Assembly (NCBI GenBank): GCA_035574155.1
Contig: DATLZD010000058.1
Span: 1-43,082 of the forward strand
Direction: 5' to 3'
Origin: HRBIN24 sp035574155
Lineage (GTDB): Bacteria > Chloroflexota > Dehalococcoidia > SM23-28-2 > HRBIN24
DNA: 43,082 nt
Shown: positions 15,731 to 24,048 of the stretch, one piece after another
Layout of the letters: each line of letters begins with the position of its first letter
How positions within the stretch are numbered: position 1 is the stretch's first letter
Notes under the pieces: generated by a model
Told to the model about the DNA's origin: nothing
Databases searched by the model: none
Seen by the model: the letters and a program-made list of their open reading frames with translations, nothing else
Program-made: the position numbers and the translations under genes

Positions 15731-16039
15731 TCAGTCGAGGCCCAGCGCCTCCTTCGCTTCCTCGCTCATCCGGTCGGGCGTCCAGGGGGGATCGAAGGTG
15801 AAGTCCACGTCCACATACTTGACACCGGGCAGCGTCCCCACCGCCTCCTCTATCTGCTCCACAATCATGGGGCCGATGGGGCAGCCCGGATAGGTGAGGG
15901 TCATTAGGATGTAGACGCGCCCGTCCTCCTGGACCTTAATGTCGTAGACGAGCCCCAGGTCGACGATGTTGTATGGGATCTCGGGGTCGTATACGTCCTT
16001 GAGGGCCTCCCGGACCAGCTCAGGGGTAACCAGGGCCAT
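15731..16039 (-). CDS. DUF59/MIP18-family iron-sulfur assembly factor (SufT-like)
   Basis: A 102-residue single-domain protein of the DUF59 family: YDPEIPYNIVDLGLVYDIKV, ILMTLTYPGCPIGPMIVEQIEEAV and the C-terminal FDPPWTPDRMSEEAKEALGL, the last typical of bacterial PaaD/SufT-type members. The single cysteine in YPGCP is the conserved one. Such proteins help deliver or mature iron-sulfur clusters in the cytoplasm. GAGGAGG precedes ATG 16039. A TAAAAT box at 16065-16070 on this strand is a probable promoter. The Rdx selenoprotein gene follows by 14 bases, so both are made together. Confidence 0.88.
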   Translation of the reverse strand: MALVTPELVREALKDVYDPEIPYNIVDLGLVYDIKVQEDGRVYILMTLTYPGCPIGPMIVEQIEEAVGTLPGVKYVDVDFTFDPPWTPDRMSEEAKEALGLD

Positions 16040-16064
16040 GGCCTGTAGCCTCCTCTCATCCGTT

Positions 16065-16070
16065 ATTTTA
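16065..16070 (-). promoter_or_regulatory. Candidate -10 box for the DUF59-Rdx operon
   Basis: TAAAAT on the minus strand in the context GGGCTAAAATAACGG, about 25 bases before ATG 16039 and upstream of its GAGGAGG ribosome site. No clear -35 box is visible. Confidence 0.45.
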
Positions 16071-16156
16071 GCCCCTGGCCGCCCCCTCCGCAGCAGTAAG
16101 AGGCTGGATATCAGCCCGGGACGGCGCTAACTTGGAGCCACCAGGAAGGGCACGGC

Positions 16157-18655
16157 TTGAAGGAGACCCTACTCTTCTGGCTGACGGCCCAGGCGGCGGC
16201 CCTGGCCGCCCTGCCCCTGTGCTGCAGGTTCTTCCGCGGCCTGCCGGACCGTGGCTATGCCTTCAGCAAGCCCCTGGGGGTCATGGCCTTGGGCTACCTC
16301 TTCTGGCTGGGAGCGATGCTGAGGGTGTGGCCCAGCGACCGGGGTGGTGTGCTGCTGGCCCTGCTGTTGCTGGCCTGCGCCTCGTTGGCGGCGGCGGGTG
16401 GCCGAGGGCGGGAAGCTTGGCAGCACCTGCGCCGCCTGTGGCCCTACCTGGTGCTCGTGGAGTGCCTGTTCCTGTCCGCCTTCCTTTTCGGCGCCTACCT
16501 GCGCTCCTTCGTGCCCGAGCTGGTCTGGGGCGAGAAGCCCTTCGAGCTGGCCTTCTTGAATGCCGTCATCCGCAGCGACAGCTTTCCCCCCCGCGACCCT
16601 TGGCTGGCTGGGCATAGCATCAACTATTACTACTTCGGCTATGTGGAGGCGGCGGCCCTGGCCCACCTCTCGGGCATTGGGGCCAGCACCGTTTTTTGGC
16701 TGATGCTCTGCCTGGTGGCAGCCCTGGCGGCGGTGGGTGCCTTCGGCCTGGCCTACAACCTGGTGGCGCTCCAGCGCGGCCGGGCGCTGGACGAGAGGGC
16801 AGCGGTCTTCGGCCTGCTGGCAGTGGGCCTTTTGCTGTTGGTGGGGAACCTGGAGGGGGTCTTCGAGCTGTTGGCCCGCCACGGCCTAGGGAACGAGGCC
16901 TTCTATCGTGCCCTGGGCATCGCTGGCCTGGACGGCCCCTACGACTGTGCCGCCCGTCCCCAGGACTGCCGGGCCTGGTACCCCACGGCCTTCTGGTGGT
17001 GGTGGAAGGCCACCCGCATGGGGTCCCCCTACGAGGTCCAGGAGTTCCCCATCTTCAGCTTCCAGTTCGGCGACCTACACCCCCATGTGCTTGCGCTGCC
17101 CACGACCCTGGTGGCGACTGGGGCAGCGCTGCAGCTCTTTCTGGACGCCCGCTCGTCGGGGTCGCTGCCCTGGCAGGGCTGGCAACCCTGGCGCCCCCTG
17201 GCAGCAGCGCTCGTCCTCGGGGCAGCGGCCGTCACCGACATGTGGGCGCTGGCGACCTTCCTGGGGCTGGCAGCAGGTGCCGTGGGCGTGGGTGCCTGGT
17301 CGGCCTCGGGGCGGCTGTCGGTGGGCCTGGGCAGGGGCATCACGGCCCTGGCCGTCCTCGGGGCCGGCATTGTCGTCCTCTACCTGCCCTTCTTCCTGAC
17401 GGTGGAGGCCTCGGGTCTGGGGCTGGCCGTTAACCAGGCGTGGCAGGCCCAGGTGAGCGGCTACCCGCCGGTGCGCTCGGTCATCACCCGCCCCGTCCAT
17501 TTCCTGCTGTTCTGGCTGCCCATGTTGGTGCTCCCCACGGGGGCCCTGTTGCGGGCGCGGGGCCAGACGGGGGCGGGCTGGATGACGGTCCTGCCGTGGA
17601 CTCTCCCCCTCCTGGCCTGGGCGTCCTACATCTTCGTGAGTGAAGGCCTGGGCCGGACGGGCCCCGAGCCCTCGGGGCTGGCTGGGGAGGCAGCCGTCCG
17701 CCTGGAGAACGGCAACTGGCTGACCATCGGCCTGCTGGCGCTGCTTTTGACCAGGGCCGCCAGGTGGCTCCAGGACGGCACGACGCGGGCCGGTGCCGTC
17801 CCGAGCGGGGCACCCGCCGCCTTCGCCTCCTGGGCAACGCTGTTGGCCCTGATGCTGTTGCTGGGTGCCGAGCTATTCTTCGTGCGTGACCTGCTGGGGT
17901 TCCGCTACAACACCGTCTTCCGCTTCTGGTATCACGCCTGGACCCTGTTGGCAGTCGCCGGCGCCTACGCCGCCCACGAGCTGCTGGACGGAGTCCGCCT
18001 GCCCTCCCGCGAGTCGCTGGGGCGGGCCGCGTGGGCCGGTCTGGCCGCCTGCGTGCTGGCGGGCGGGCTGGCCTTCACCGTCCTGGTGGTGGCCGAACGG
18101 ACGGAGGGGCTATCGAGGTCGCCGCGGGGGCTGGACGCCCTGGCCTACCTGGCCCAGAGCGACCCCGAGGAGTACCTGGCCGCCCGTTGGCTCAACGAGA
18201 ACGTCCGCGGCACTCCCACGGTGCTGGAGGCCACCGGTGGCCCTTATAGCGACTTCGCCCGCATCTCCTCCCGCACCGGCCTGCCCACGGTGCTGGGCTG
18301 GGCCAACCACGAGGTCCAATGGCGCGGGGGCTACGATCTGCTGCTGGGACGGGCCGAGGACGTCGAACGCATCTACCTGACCCAGGACCTGCGGGAGGCC
18401 CAGGCCCTCATGTCCCGCTACAACGTCCAGTTCGTGGTGGTGGGGCGGGTAGAGCGGGAGGCCTTCGTGGAGAGGGCGCCGGCGGAGGAGCGGGCGCGGC
18501 GGGAGACGGCCCTGGCCAAGTTCGGCCTGTTCATGGAAGTGGCCTTTCAGGCGGGCGATGTCACCGTCTACCGCCTGCCGCAGCAGCTATACGTGTTAGG
18601 GACGGGCCGCGGGCAGGAGGACTTCAGCGCAAGTATCGGGCCAGGAAGTCCATAG
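16157..18655 (+). CDS. DUF2298 (Chlor_Arch_YYY) multi-spanning membrane protein
   Basis: An 832-residue protein with well over ten hydrophobic segments spread over residues 1-640 and a C-terminal soluble domain of about 180 residues. The namesake motif SINYYYFGY is near residue 155, with PRDPWLAGHS just before it and FSFQFGDLHPHVLALP near 300. The C-terminal part has YLAARWLNENVRGTPTVLEA and RTGLPTVLGWANHEVQWRG. The family is shared by Chloroflexota and archaea and resembles GT-C-type lipid-linked sugar transferases; its reaction is not established. TTG start at 16157 with AGGAAGGG upstream. The last 32 bases overlap the convergent dienelactone hydrolase gene. Confidence 0.88.
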   Translation: MKETLLFWLTAQAAALAALPLCCRFFRGLPDRGYAFSKPLGVMALGYLFWLGAMLRVWPSDRGGVLLALLLLACASLAAAGGRGREAWQHLRRLWPYLVLVECLFLSAFLFGAYLRSFVPELVWGEKPFELAFLNAVIRSDSFPPRDPWLAGHSINYYYFGYVEAAALAHLSGIGASTVFWLMLCLVAALAAVGAFGLAYNLVALQRGRALDERAAVFGLLAVGLLLLVGNLEGVFELLARHGLGNEAFYRALGIAGLDGPYDCAARPQDCRAWYPTAFWWWWKATRMGSPYEVQEFPIFSFQFGDLHPHVLALPTTLVATGAALQLFLDARSSGSLPWQGWQPWRPLAAALVLGAAAVTDMWALATFLGLAAGAVGVGAWSASGRLSVGLGRGITALAVLGAGIVVLYLPFFLTVEASGLGLAVNQAWQAQVSGYPPVRSVITRPVHFLLFWLPMLVLPTGALLRARGQTGAGWMTVLPWTLPLLAWASYIFVSEGLGRTGPEPSGLAGEAAVRLENGNWLTIGLLALLLTRAARWLQDGTTRAGAVPSGAPAAFASWATLLALMLLLGAELFFVRDLLGFRYNTVFRFWYHAWTLLAVAGAYAAHELLDGVRLPSRESLGRAAWAGLAACVLAGGLAFTVLVVAERTEGLSRSPRGLDALAYLAQSDPEEYLAARWLNENVRGTPTVLEATGGPYSDFARISSRTGLPTVLGWANHEVQWRGGYDLLLGRAEDVERIYLTQDLREAQALMSRYNVQFVVVGRVEREAFVERAPAEERARRETALAKFGLFMEVAFQAGDVTVYRLPQQLYVLGTGRGQEDFSASIGPGSP

Positions 18656-19331
18656 CCTTCTGCCAGGCATCCTGGGCAGCCTCGGGACGGTAGCTCGGCC
18701 GGTCCTCGTTCATGAAGGCGTGTCCGGCCCCCGGGTACATATGGAACTCGTGCGGCTTGCCCAGCCTGGTCAGCTCGGCGTCCAGCCTGGCCACGTCCTC
18801 AGGGCTGGGGTTAGTGTCCTCCTGGCCATAGAGGCCCAGCAGGGGGCATGAGAGGCGGGGCGCCAGGTCGAAGGGGGCAGGCCCCTCCCCCCAGGGACGC
18901 ATCTTGTTGCCGCCGTAGAAGTCCACGCAGGCACGGAAGGACGGGTTGAGGCAAGCCATCATGAAGGCCACCCGCCCTCCCATGCAGAAGCCCATGATGG
19001 CCACCCGCTCCCTGTCCACCTCCTTGAGGGAGCGCAGGTGCTCCAGCGCAGCATCCACGTCCCGCGCTATCTGGTCATCGCGTAGGCGGGCCATGCGCTG
19101 CAGGGGCGGGTCCTTGGCCTGCTCCTCCGTCTCGCGGTGGTAGAGGTCGGGTGCAATGGCAGCGTAGCCGGCGAGGGCCAGCCGCTCGCAGATGCCCTGT
19201 ATGAAGCCGTCTACACCCGGGGCGTGCATAATGACCACCACCCCCGGGAAGGGCCCGGCACCCACCGGCACGTGCAGATGGCACCACATAGGGCTGTCGT
19301 CCACCGTCACCTGGTCCCAGCGCACCGGCAT
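18624..19331 (-). CDS. Dienelactone hydrolase family protein
   Basis: An alpha/beta-hydrolase of 235 residues, the normal size for this family. The triad is visible: nucleophile C116 in GFCMGG, D172 in YGQEDTNPSPED and H204 in GAGHAF. PDLYHRE near residue 61-67 is also typical. Such enzymes hydrolyse lactones or small esters; the true substrate is unknown. I chose ATG 19331 (MPVRWDQVTVDD) because GGAGGGAGGAGC lies just before it; the frame is open for 23 more codons upstream but that part is not family-like. The 3' end overlaps the end of the DUF2298 gene by 32 bases. Confidence 0.86.
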   Translation of the reverse strand: MPVRWDQVTVDDSPMWCHLHVPVGAGPFPGVVVIMHAPGVDGFIQGICERLALAGYAAIAPDLYHRETEEQAKDPPLQRMARLRDDQIARDVDAALEHLRSLKEVDRERVAIMGFCMGGRVAFMMACLNPSFRACVDFYGGNKMRPWGEGPAPFDLAPRLSCPLLGLYGQEDTNPSPEDVARLDAELTRLGKPHEFHMYPGAGHAFMNEDRPSYRPEAAQDAWQKAMDFLARYLR

Positions 19332-19428
19332 GGCAGCTCCTCCCTCCGACTCGCTGGCCTCGCTCACGGCCATTATGCCCAGGGCGCGGCCCCACAGCAA
19401 TCTGGACCGCCTGCTGGCACGGGCAACA

Positions 19429-19457
19429 TTGACCTTAGGGCAACGATGTTTTACCTT
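19429..19457 (+). promoter_or_regulatory. Candidate promoter for the MBL-fold gene (TTGACC-N17-TACCTT)
   Basis: TTGACC at 19429-19434, a 17-base spacer and TACCTT at 19452-19457. It lies about 40 bases before the TTG start at 19496. The -35 is strong, the -10 weak. Confidence 0.4.
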
Positions 19458-19495
19458 GGCGTGAGGGGGCCTAGCGCCCTCGGAGGAGGGACGCG

Positions 19496-20545
19496 TTGAA
19501 GAAGGTCCGTGAGGGCATATACCAATTGGTGACCCCCTTCCCCGAGTACCGGCGGCAGGAGGCCTATCGCCTGCGCCAGGAGCTGGAGCACAACCCGCGT
19601 CCCACGCCGGGCCTGCCCTACGTCTTGCCCTACTTCATCGTCAGCCGCGGCGACAACTTGCTGGTGGACTGCGGCTGGAACACGGACGACGCCTATCAGG
19701 CCCTGACGGAGCAGATGCAGGAGCTGGGCTCACACCCCCGCGAGGTGCGTAACCTGCTCCTTACCCACTCCCACCCCGACCACTGTGGACTGGCCGGACG
19801 GCTCAAGGCCGACTCCGGCTGCACCATCTGGATGCACGAGAAGGAGGTGGAGTTCATCCGCACCCGCTACGTGGAGCCGGACGAGCTGCTGCGGCAGCTA
19901 CACGAGTGGGTCAGCAGCCACGGTGTCCCGGTGGAGGAGCAGACGTGGATGGAGCGGGCGTCTATGCCTGTGCGCCACTTCGTGGCCCCCATCGACTCGC
20001 CCGATGTGCCCGTCAAGGGCGGTGAGCACATCACCGTGGGGGACTTCGTCTTCGAGGTCATCTGGACCCCCGGACACTCGCCGGGACACATCTGCCTATA
20101 CGAGCCCAACCACCACCTGCTCCTCAGCGGCGATCACGTGCTGCCCCTCATCACTCCCAACGTCAGCCTCCACCCTCAGCAGAGCAACAACCCCCTGGCC
20201 GATTATCTGGCCAGCCTCGAAAAGCTGGCCAACCTGAAGGTCGAACGGATGTTGCCCGCCCACGAGTGGGACGTGGACTGGTTCCAGCAACGCCTAAAGG
20301 AGCTGCGCGCCCACCACGAGGAGCGTCTGGAGGAGATGTTGCAGGCGGTGGGCACCGAGGGGCCCGTGACCGCCGCCGAGGTGGCGCGTCGGATCAAGTG
20401 GAATACAGGCCCCTACGACGAGCTGCCCTTCTGGATGAAGCGAGCAGCCCTGGGCGAGACGCTGGCCCACCTGCGCTACCTGGTGGAGCAGGGGCGTCTG
20501 CGCCAGTTCGAGGCCGAAGGCCGCATCTACTTCCAGGCCGCCTGA
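19496..20545 (+). CDS. MBL-fold metallo-hydrolase
   Basis: A 349-residue protein with a metallo-beta-lactamase domain: the metal site H91-S-H-P-D-H96 after NLLLT, H near WTPGHSPGH (about 195-203) and the HLLLSGDHVLP aspartate near 220. A C-terminal helical part of about 100 residues (LKELRAHHEERLEEMLQAVG, then a winged-helix-like AAEVARRIKW) is seen in the hydroxyacylglutathione hydrolase/lactamase-like branch often found near CoA-metabolism genes. The substrate is unknown, possibly a thioester or lactone. TTG start at 19496 with GGAGGAGGG 6 bases upstream. It converges on the crotonase gene, with 10 bases between the stops. Confidence 0.88.
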   Translation: MKKVREGIYQLVTPFPEYRRQEAYRLRQELEHNPRPTPGLPYVLPYFIVSRGDNLLVDCGWNTDDAYQALTEQMQELGSHPREVRNLLLTHSHPDHCGLAGRLKADSGCTIWMHEKEVEFIRTRYVEPDELLRQLHEWVSSHGVPVEEQTWMERASMPVRHFVAPIDSPDVPVKGGEHITVGDFVFEVIWTPGHSPGHICLYEPNHHLLLSGDHVLPLITPNVSLHPQQSNNPLADYLASLEKLANLKVERMLPAHEWDVDWFQQRLKELRAHHEERLEEMLQAVGTEGPVTAAEVARRIKWNTGPYDELPFWMKRAALGETLAHLRYLVEQGRLRQFEAEGRIYFQAA

Positions 20546-20555
20546 GCGGGGGCCC

Positions 20556-21362
20556 TCAGCGACCCTTGTACTGGGGCGGCCGCTTCTCCATGAAGGCCCG
20601 CGGCCCCTCCTTGGCGTCCTCGGAGGCGAAGACCTCCCGCGATATCTCGTCCTCGATCCGGAAGGCCTCCTCCAGGGGGACGCCGGAGGTGCGCAGGACC
20701 GCCTCCTTGATCTTGCGCACCGCCAGCGGCCCGTTCTCGGCGATGCGCCGAGCGAAGCGCTCGGCCGTAGCCATCAGCTCCGACTGGGGCACCACGTAGT
20801 TGACCAGCCCGAAGCGGTAGGCCTCCTGGGCAGGGATGGGGTCCCCCACCAGCAGTATCTCCATGGCCTTGCAGTAGGGGACCTGCCGCGGCAGCCGCAC
20901 CATGGAGCCGCCGCCGGGCACCAGCGCCCTCTGCACCTCCGACAGCCCCAGGGTGGCATGCTCGGCCGCTATGCGGATATCGGTGGCCAGGGCCATCTCG
21001 GTGCCTCCGGCCAGACAGAAGCCGTTGATGGCCGCCACGATGGGCTTGTATATGGGGCGTCTGCGCATCAGGGCCACGTTGACCAGGTCCCGCTCCGCCA
21101 TCAGCCGGTGGTCCCACTCGTCCTCCGGCTGGCGGGCGCCGGTGAACAGCGGTATGAGCCGGCCCAGGTCGGCCCCGGCGCTGAAGGCGCGGTCCCCGGC
21201 ACCGGTGACGATGGCCACCCGCAGGGAATCGTCCGCCTCGAAATCGCGCCACGCCTCCGCGAGCCGCACCATCATCTCGGGGTCGATGGCGTTGTGGACA
21301 TGGGGACGGTTAAGGGTGATGTAGGCGATGCCGTCCCGCTTCTCGTAGAGCAGAGCCGTCAT
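20556..21362 (-). CDS. Enoyl-CoA hydratase/isomerase family protein
   Basis: A 268-residue crotonase-fold enzyme. The oxyanion-hole segments are AFSAGADLG and NGFCLAGGTEMAL. Both hydratase glutamates seem present: E in GGTEM and E in GLSEVQRALVPGGG. It therefore probably hydrates an enoyl-CoA in the cytoplasm. Start at ATG 21362 with GGAGGGAGG upstream; a longer in-frame extension to 21467 overlaps the preceding LLM gene and is not needed. It follows the LLM oxidoreductase gene by 13 bases on the same strand, suggesting one operon. Confidence 0.88.
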   Translation of the reverse strand: MTALLYEKRDGIAYITLNRPHVHNAIDPEMMVRLAEAWRDFEADDSLRVAIVTGAGDRAFSAGADLGRLIPLFTGARQPEDEWDHRLMAERDLVNVALMRRRPIYKPIVAAINGFCLAGGTEMALATDIRIAAEHATLGLSEVQRALVPGGGSMVRLPRQVPYCKAMEILLVGDPIPAQEAYRFGLVNYVVPQSELMATAERFARRIAENGPLAVRKIKEAVLRTSGVPLEEAFRIEDEISREVFASEDAKEGPRAFMEKRPPQYKGR

Positions 21363-21375
21363 GCCTCCCTCCTTC

Positions 21376-22557
21376 TCATTGGAATCGTGGCAGCACCTTG
21401 GTGGCCAGGAGCTCCAGCGACCGCAGCAGCTTCTGGTGGGGAATGACCCCGTTGTAGGTCCAGGCAAAGAGCCAAGAGACGGGTGTCTGCCTCAGCAGGC
21501 GCTCAAGCTGGAAGCAGACGGTGTCGGGGCTGCCCACCAGCACCAGGGACCGGTCCATCATCTCCTGGGGGGTCAGGGGCGACTCCCGGCCCGGCTCCCG
21601 CAGCACCTCGGCAAAGCCGAAGGGCGCGAACCAGGCCGCCCCCACGAAGGCCGGCCCCTCCATCCACAGGCGCAGGGCCTCCTCATCGGTGTCGGCCACC
21701 ACCACGTCCCGCAGCACCGCCAGGCCCTCCCCCTCGGCCAGGCGACGGCCATGGCGGTATGCCTCCTCACGGTAGACGTCGTAGAGATAGTTCTGCAGCT
21801 GCAGGTTCATGGGCGGCAGCACGGCAGTAATGCCCTCCCGCGCGCACCAGCGGATGGTGGCCTCGCTGGAGGCGAAGGGCTGGAAGATGGGAGGGTGGGG
21901 CTTCTGCAGGGGCTTGGGCACCACCCCTATCTGCCGTAGGGTCCCGTCTTCGTCCACCCCTGCCCCCCACTGGCGGGTGGCCTGCAGCGGCCACGGGGTG
22001 CCCTCGGGAGGGATCTTCCAGAACTTCCCCTGGAAGGAGAACAGGTCCTGCGTCCACGCCAGCTTGATGATGCGGTAGCACTCCTCAAAGGCCTCCCGGT
22101 TGGCCTGGTCCACCTCGTCGTGCTGGCCCGGCTGGACGCCGTGCACGTTGTGGTAGTGCTGGGCCATCACGTCCACCCAACGCCGCTGGTAGCCGCGGGC
22201 GAAGCCCACGTCCAGCCTGCCCCCCGTCATGTGGTCCACCATGGCCAGGTCCTCGGCCACCTGCAGCGGGTTGTGGGCCGGCAGCACGATGCCTAGCTGC
22301 CCCACGCGGATGTGCTTGGTCTGCAGGGCCACAAACAGGTCCAGGAGGACGGGATTGTTGGACAGCTCAAAGCCCTCAATGTGGAAGTGGTGCTCGGTAA
22401 AGGAGATGGAGTGGTAGCCCAGGTCGTCGGCCAGCTGGGCCTGCTCCCTCAGCTCCTGGAGCATGCGCTGATAGAGGTCGTCGCGCAGGCCAGCCAGGCC
22501 CGCCTCAATGTCCCGCCGGGAACCTACTGTGGGCAGATAAAAAATGCTAACCCTCAT
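21376..22557 (-). CDS. LLM-class (luciferase-like) flavin-dependent oxidoreductase
   Basis: A 393-residue bacterial luciferase-like TIM-barrel protein: SISFTEHHFHIEGF near residue 50, LGIVLPAHNPLQVAEDLAMVDHMTGGRLDVGFARGY near 93-130, and the C-terminal LVGSPDTVCFQLERLL. These place it with FMN- or F420-dependent monooxygenases and reductases; which cofactor it uses cannot be told here. It has a promoter with TATAAT at 22603-22608 and a leader of about 40 bases with GGGGGT before the ATG. A TetR gene is divergent from it, and a palindrome lies over its -35 region, so repression by that TetR protein is likely. Confidence 0.88.
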   Translation of the reverse strand: MRVSIFYLPTVGSRRDIEAGLAGLRDDLYQRMLQELREQAQLADDLGYHSISFTEHHFHIEGFELSNNPVLLDLFVALQTKHIRVGQLGIVLPAHNPLQVAEDLAMVDHMTGGRLDVGFARGYQRRWVDVMAQHYHNVHGVQPGQHDEVDQANREAFEECYRIIKLAWTQDLFSFQGKFWKIPPEGTPWPLQATRQWGAGVDEDGTLRQIGVVPKPLQKPHPPIFQPFASSEATIRWCAREGITAVLPPMNLQLQNYLYDVYREEAYRHGRRLAEGEGLAVLRDVVVADTDEEALRLWMEGPAFVGAAWFAPFGFAEVLREPGRESPLTPQEMMDRSLVLVGSPDTVCFQLERLLRQTPVSWLFAWTYNGVIPHQKLLRSLELLATKVLPRFQ

Positions 22558-22602
22558 ATTACCCCCTTACGACCCAGGGCTGATGACGGGCTGCGGCCTG
22601 AA

Positions 22603-22632
22603 ATTATACGCTTTTTAAGCACAGACTGTGAA
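22603..22632 (-). promoter_or_regulatory. Promoter of the LLM oxidoreductase operon (TTCACA-N18-TATAAT)
   Basis: On the minus strand, TTCACA (22632-22627), an 18-base spacer and TATAAT (22608-22603), upstream of ATG 22557. The region is clearly richer in A+T than its surroundings. Confidence 0.6.
22620..22630. promoter_or_regulatory. Candidate TetR operator (CACAGACTGTG)
   Basis: An 11-base perfect inverted repeat with a single central base, lying across the -35 end and spacer of the LLM promoter, between the divergent TetR and LLM genes. Position and symmetry fit a repressor site for the adjacent TetR protein; binding is inferred. Confidence 0.45.
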
Positions 22633-22666
22633 TTATCTATCGCTTGCATGTTGCAATTCGAAACCG

Positions 22667-22696
22667 TTGATTGTAGCAGGTGAGCAGTAATATACT
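22667..22696 (+). promoter_or_regulatory. Promoter of the TetR gene (TTGATT-N18-TATACT)
   Basis: TTGATT at 22667-22672 and TATACT at 22691-22696, 18 bases apart, giving a leader of about 50 bases before ATG 22753. Confidence 0.55.
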
Positions 22697-22752
22697 GGAC
22701 GAGACGGGCGGAGAGAAGGAATGAAGGCCACTCTCTGCCCGAGAAAGGTGGG

Positions 22753-23376
22753 ATGAGCATGACCGAGCCGGTCTACCAGCCCCGAAGGCGCCGCCGGATG
22801 CCGGGGGAGGAGCGTTATCGCCAGCTCCTGGACATCGCCACCAAGGTCTTCGCCGACCTGGGATACAGCCGTGCCGGCACGGCCGACATCGCTCGGGCGG
22901 CGGGAGTGGCGGAGCCCACCATCTACCGCCACTTCCCCAGCAAGCGCGACCTCTTTCTCACCTCCGTCCGCAGGGCCTGGGACCAGATCTTCGATGGGTG
23001 GCACGACGCGGCCCAGCAGGCCACCGATCCCCTGGCAGCCCTGCGGGGCATAGCCCAGAGGACAGTCCAGCAACTGAGGGAGAGCCCCGAGGCGGCCATA
23101 CTCCATTTCCGGTCCATCCATGAGGCCGACGACCCAGAGGTGCGCCAACTGTCCCAGGATATCTATCGCCAGGGACACAGCTTTGTTCTCGACCTCTTCC
23201 GTCAGGCCCAGGCGCGGGGCCAGTTGGCGCCCGGCGCCGACCCCGAGGCCCTAGCCGGCCTCTTCATGGGCCTCCTGTTGCTGTATATAGTAGCGCAAAT
23301 GCTGGGCCTCTGGGATCTGTTCACCCCGCAGCGGCAGGAGTCCATGCTAAAAGCCGTGCTAGGGGCCAAGTCCTAG
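22753..23376 (+). CDS. TetR/AcrR-family transcriptional regulator
   Basis: A 207-residue one-component regulator. The N-terminal DNA-binding domain has RYRQLLDIATKVFADLGYSRAG, then the helix-turn-helix TADIARAAGVAEPTIYRHFP and SKRDLFLTSVRRAWD. The C-terminal ligand-binding half is helical. It starts with ATG 22753; a second ATG at 22759 is possible. The 195-base divergent gap holds promoters for both directions and a palindrome, so it most likely controls the LLM-crotonase operon and perhaps itself. The HAD gene follows by 13 bases. Confidence 0.9.
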   Translation: MSMTEPVYQPRRRRRMPGEERYRQLLDIATKVFADLGYSRAGTADIARAAGVAEPTIYRHFPSKRDLFLTSVRRAWDQIFDGWHDAAQQATDPLAALRGIAQRTVQQLRESPEAAILHFRSIHEADDPEVRQLSQDIYRQGHSFVLDLFRQAQARGQLAPGADPEALAGLFMGLLLLYIVAQMLGLWDLFTPQRQESMLKAVLGAKS

Positions 23377-23389
23377 GCCTCCCCCTCCT

Positions 23390-24043
23390 ATGGGGACCGC
23401 GGCTGCCCTCCTCTGGGACCTGGACGGCGTCCTGGTGGACAGCGCCGCCTTCCATTACCGGGCCTTTCGGCAGGTGCTGGCCGAGCTGGGACACCACCTG
23501 GACGAGGAGACCTTCCGCCGCTCCCTGTTGGGGCTGCGCAACGACGCCATCCTGCGGCGGGTCCTAGGGGAACTGCCGCCCGAGCAGCTCCAGGAGCTGG
23601 CCCGTCGCAAGGAAGAGGCCTTCCGCCGTCTCATAGAGGGGCGGGTGCAGCCCCTGCCCGGGGCGCGGGAACTGGCCCTGGCCGCCGGCGAGCGGGGCCT
23701 GCTCCAGGCCATCGTCTCCTCGACCCCTCGGCAGAACGTGGTCCTGGTGCTGCGGGCGTTGGGCCTGGAGGAGGCATTCGCGACGGTGGTGGCCGAGGAG
23801 GACGTCGCTCGGGGCAAGCCCGACCCCGAGGGCTTCCTCCTGGCAGCCCAGCGGCTGGGGGTCTCACCCCAGGTCTGCACCGTCATCGAGGACGCCCCGG
23901 AGGGGATCCAGGCGGCCAAGGCAGCGGGCATGCGCTGCCTGGCGGTGGCCACCACGCGCCCGCCACAGATGCTTTCCCAGGCCGACCTGGTGGTCCCCGC
24001 GTTGGCCGACCCGGCGGCCCGCCGCTTCCTCTTGGACGGCTGA
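23390..24043 (+). CDS. HAD-superfamily phosphatase (beta-phosphoglucomutase-like)
   Basis: A 217-residue HAD hydrolase. Motif I is D10-L-D12-G (LWDLDGVLVDS), motif II is VSSTPRQN near 108, motif III is the lysine in ARGKPDPEGF near 143-152 and motif IV is VIEDAPEGIQAAKAAGM near 169. The cap between residues 18 and 85 is the small helical type, as in beta-phosphoglucomutase and sugar-phosphate phosphatases. The substrate is unknown. There is no ribosome site before ATG 23390, which sits 13 bases after the TetR stop, so expression may depend on coupling. Confidence 0.86.
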   Translation: MGTAAALLWDLDGVLVDSAAFHYRAFRQVLAELGHHLDEETFRRSLLGLRNDAILRRVLGELPPEQLQELARRKEEAFRRLIEGRVQPLPGARELALAAGERGLLQAIVSSTPRQNVVLVLRALGLEEAFATVVAEEDVARGKPDPEGFLLAAQRLGVSPQVCTVIEDAPEGIQAAKAAGMRCLAVATTRPPQMLSQADLVVPALADPAARRFLLDG

Positions 24044-24048
24044 GGGCC

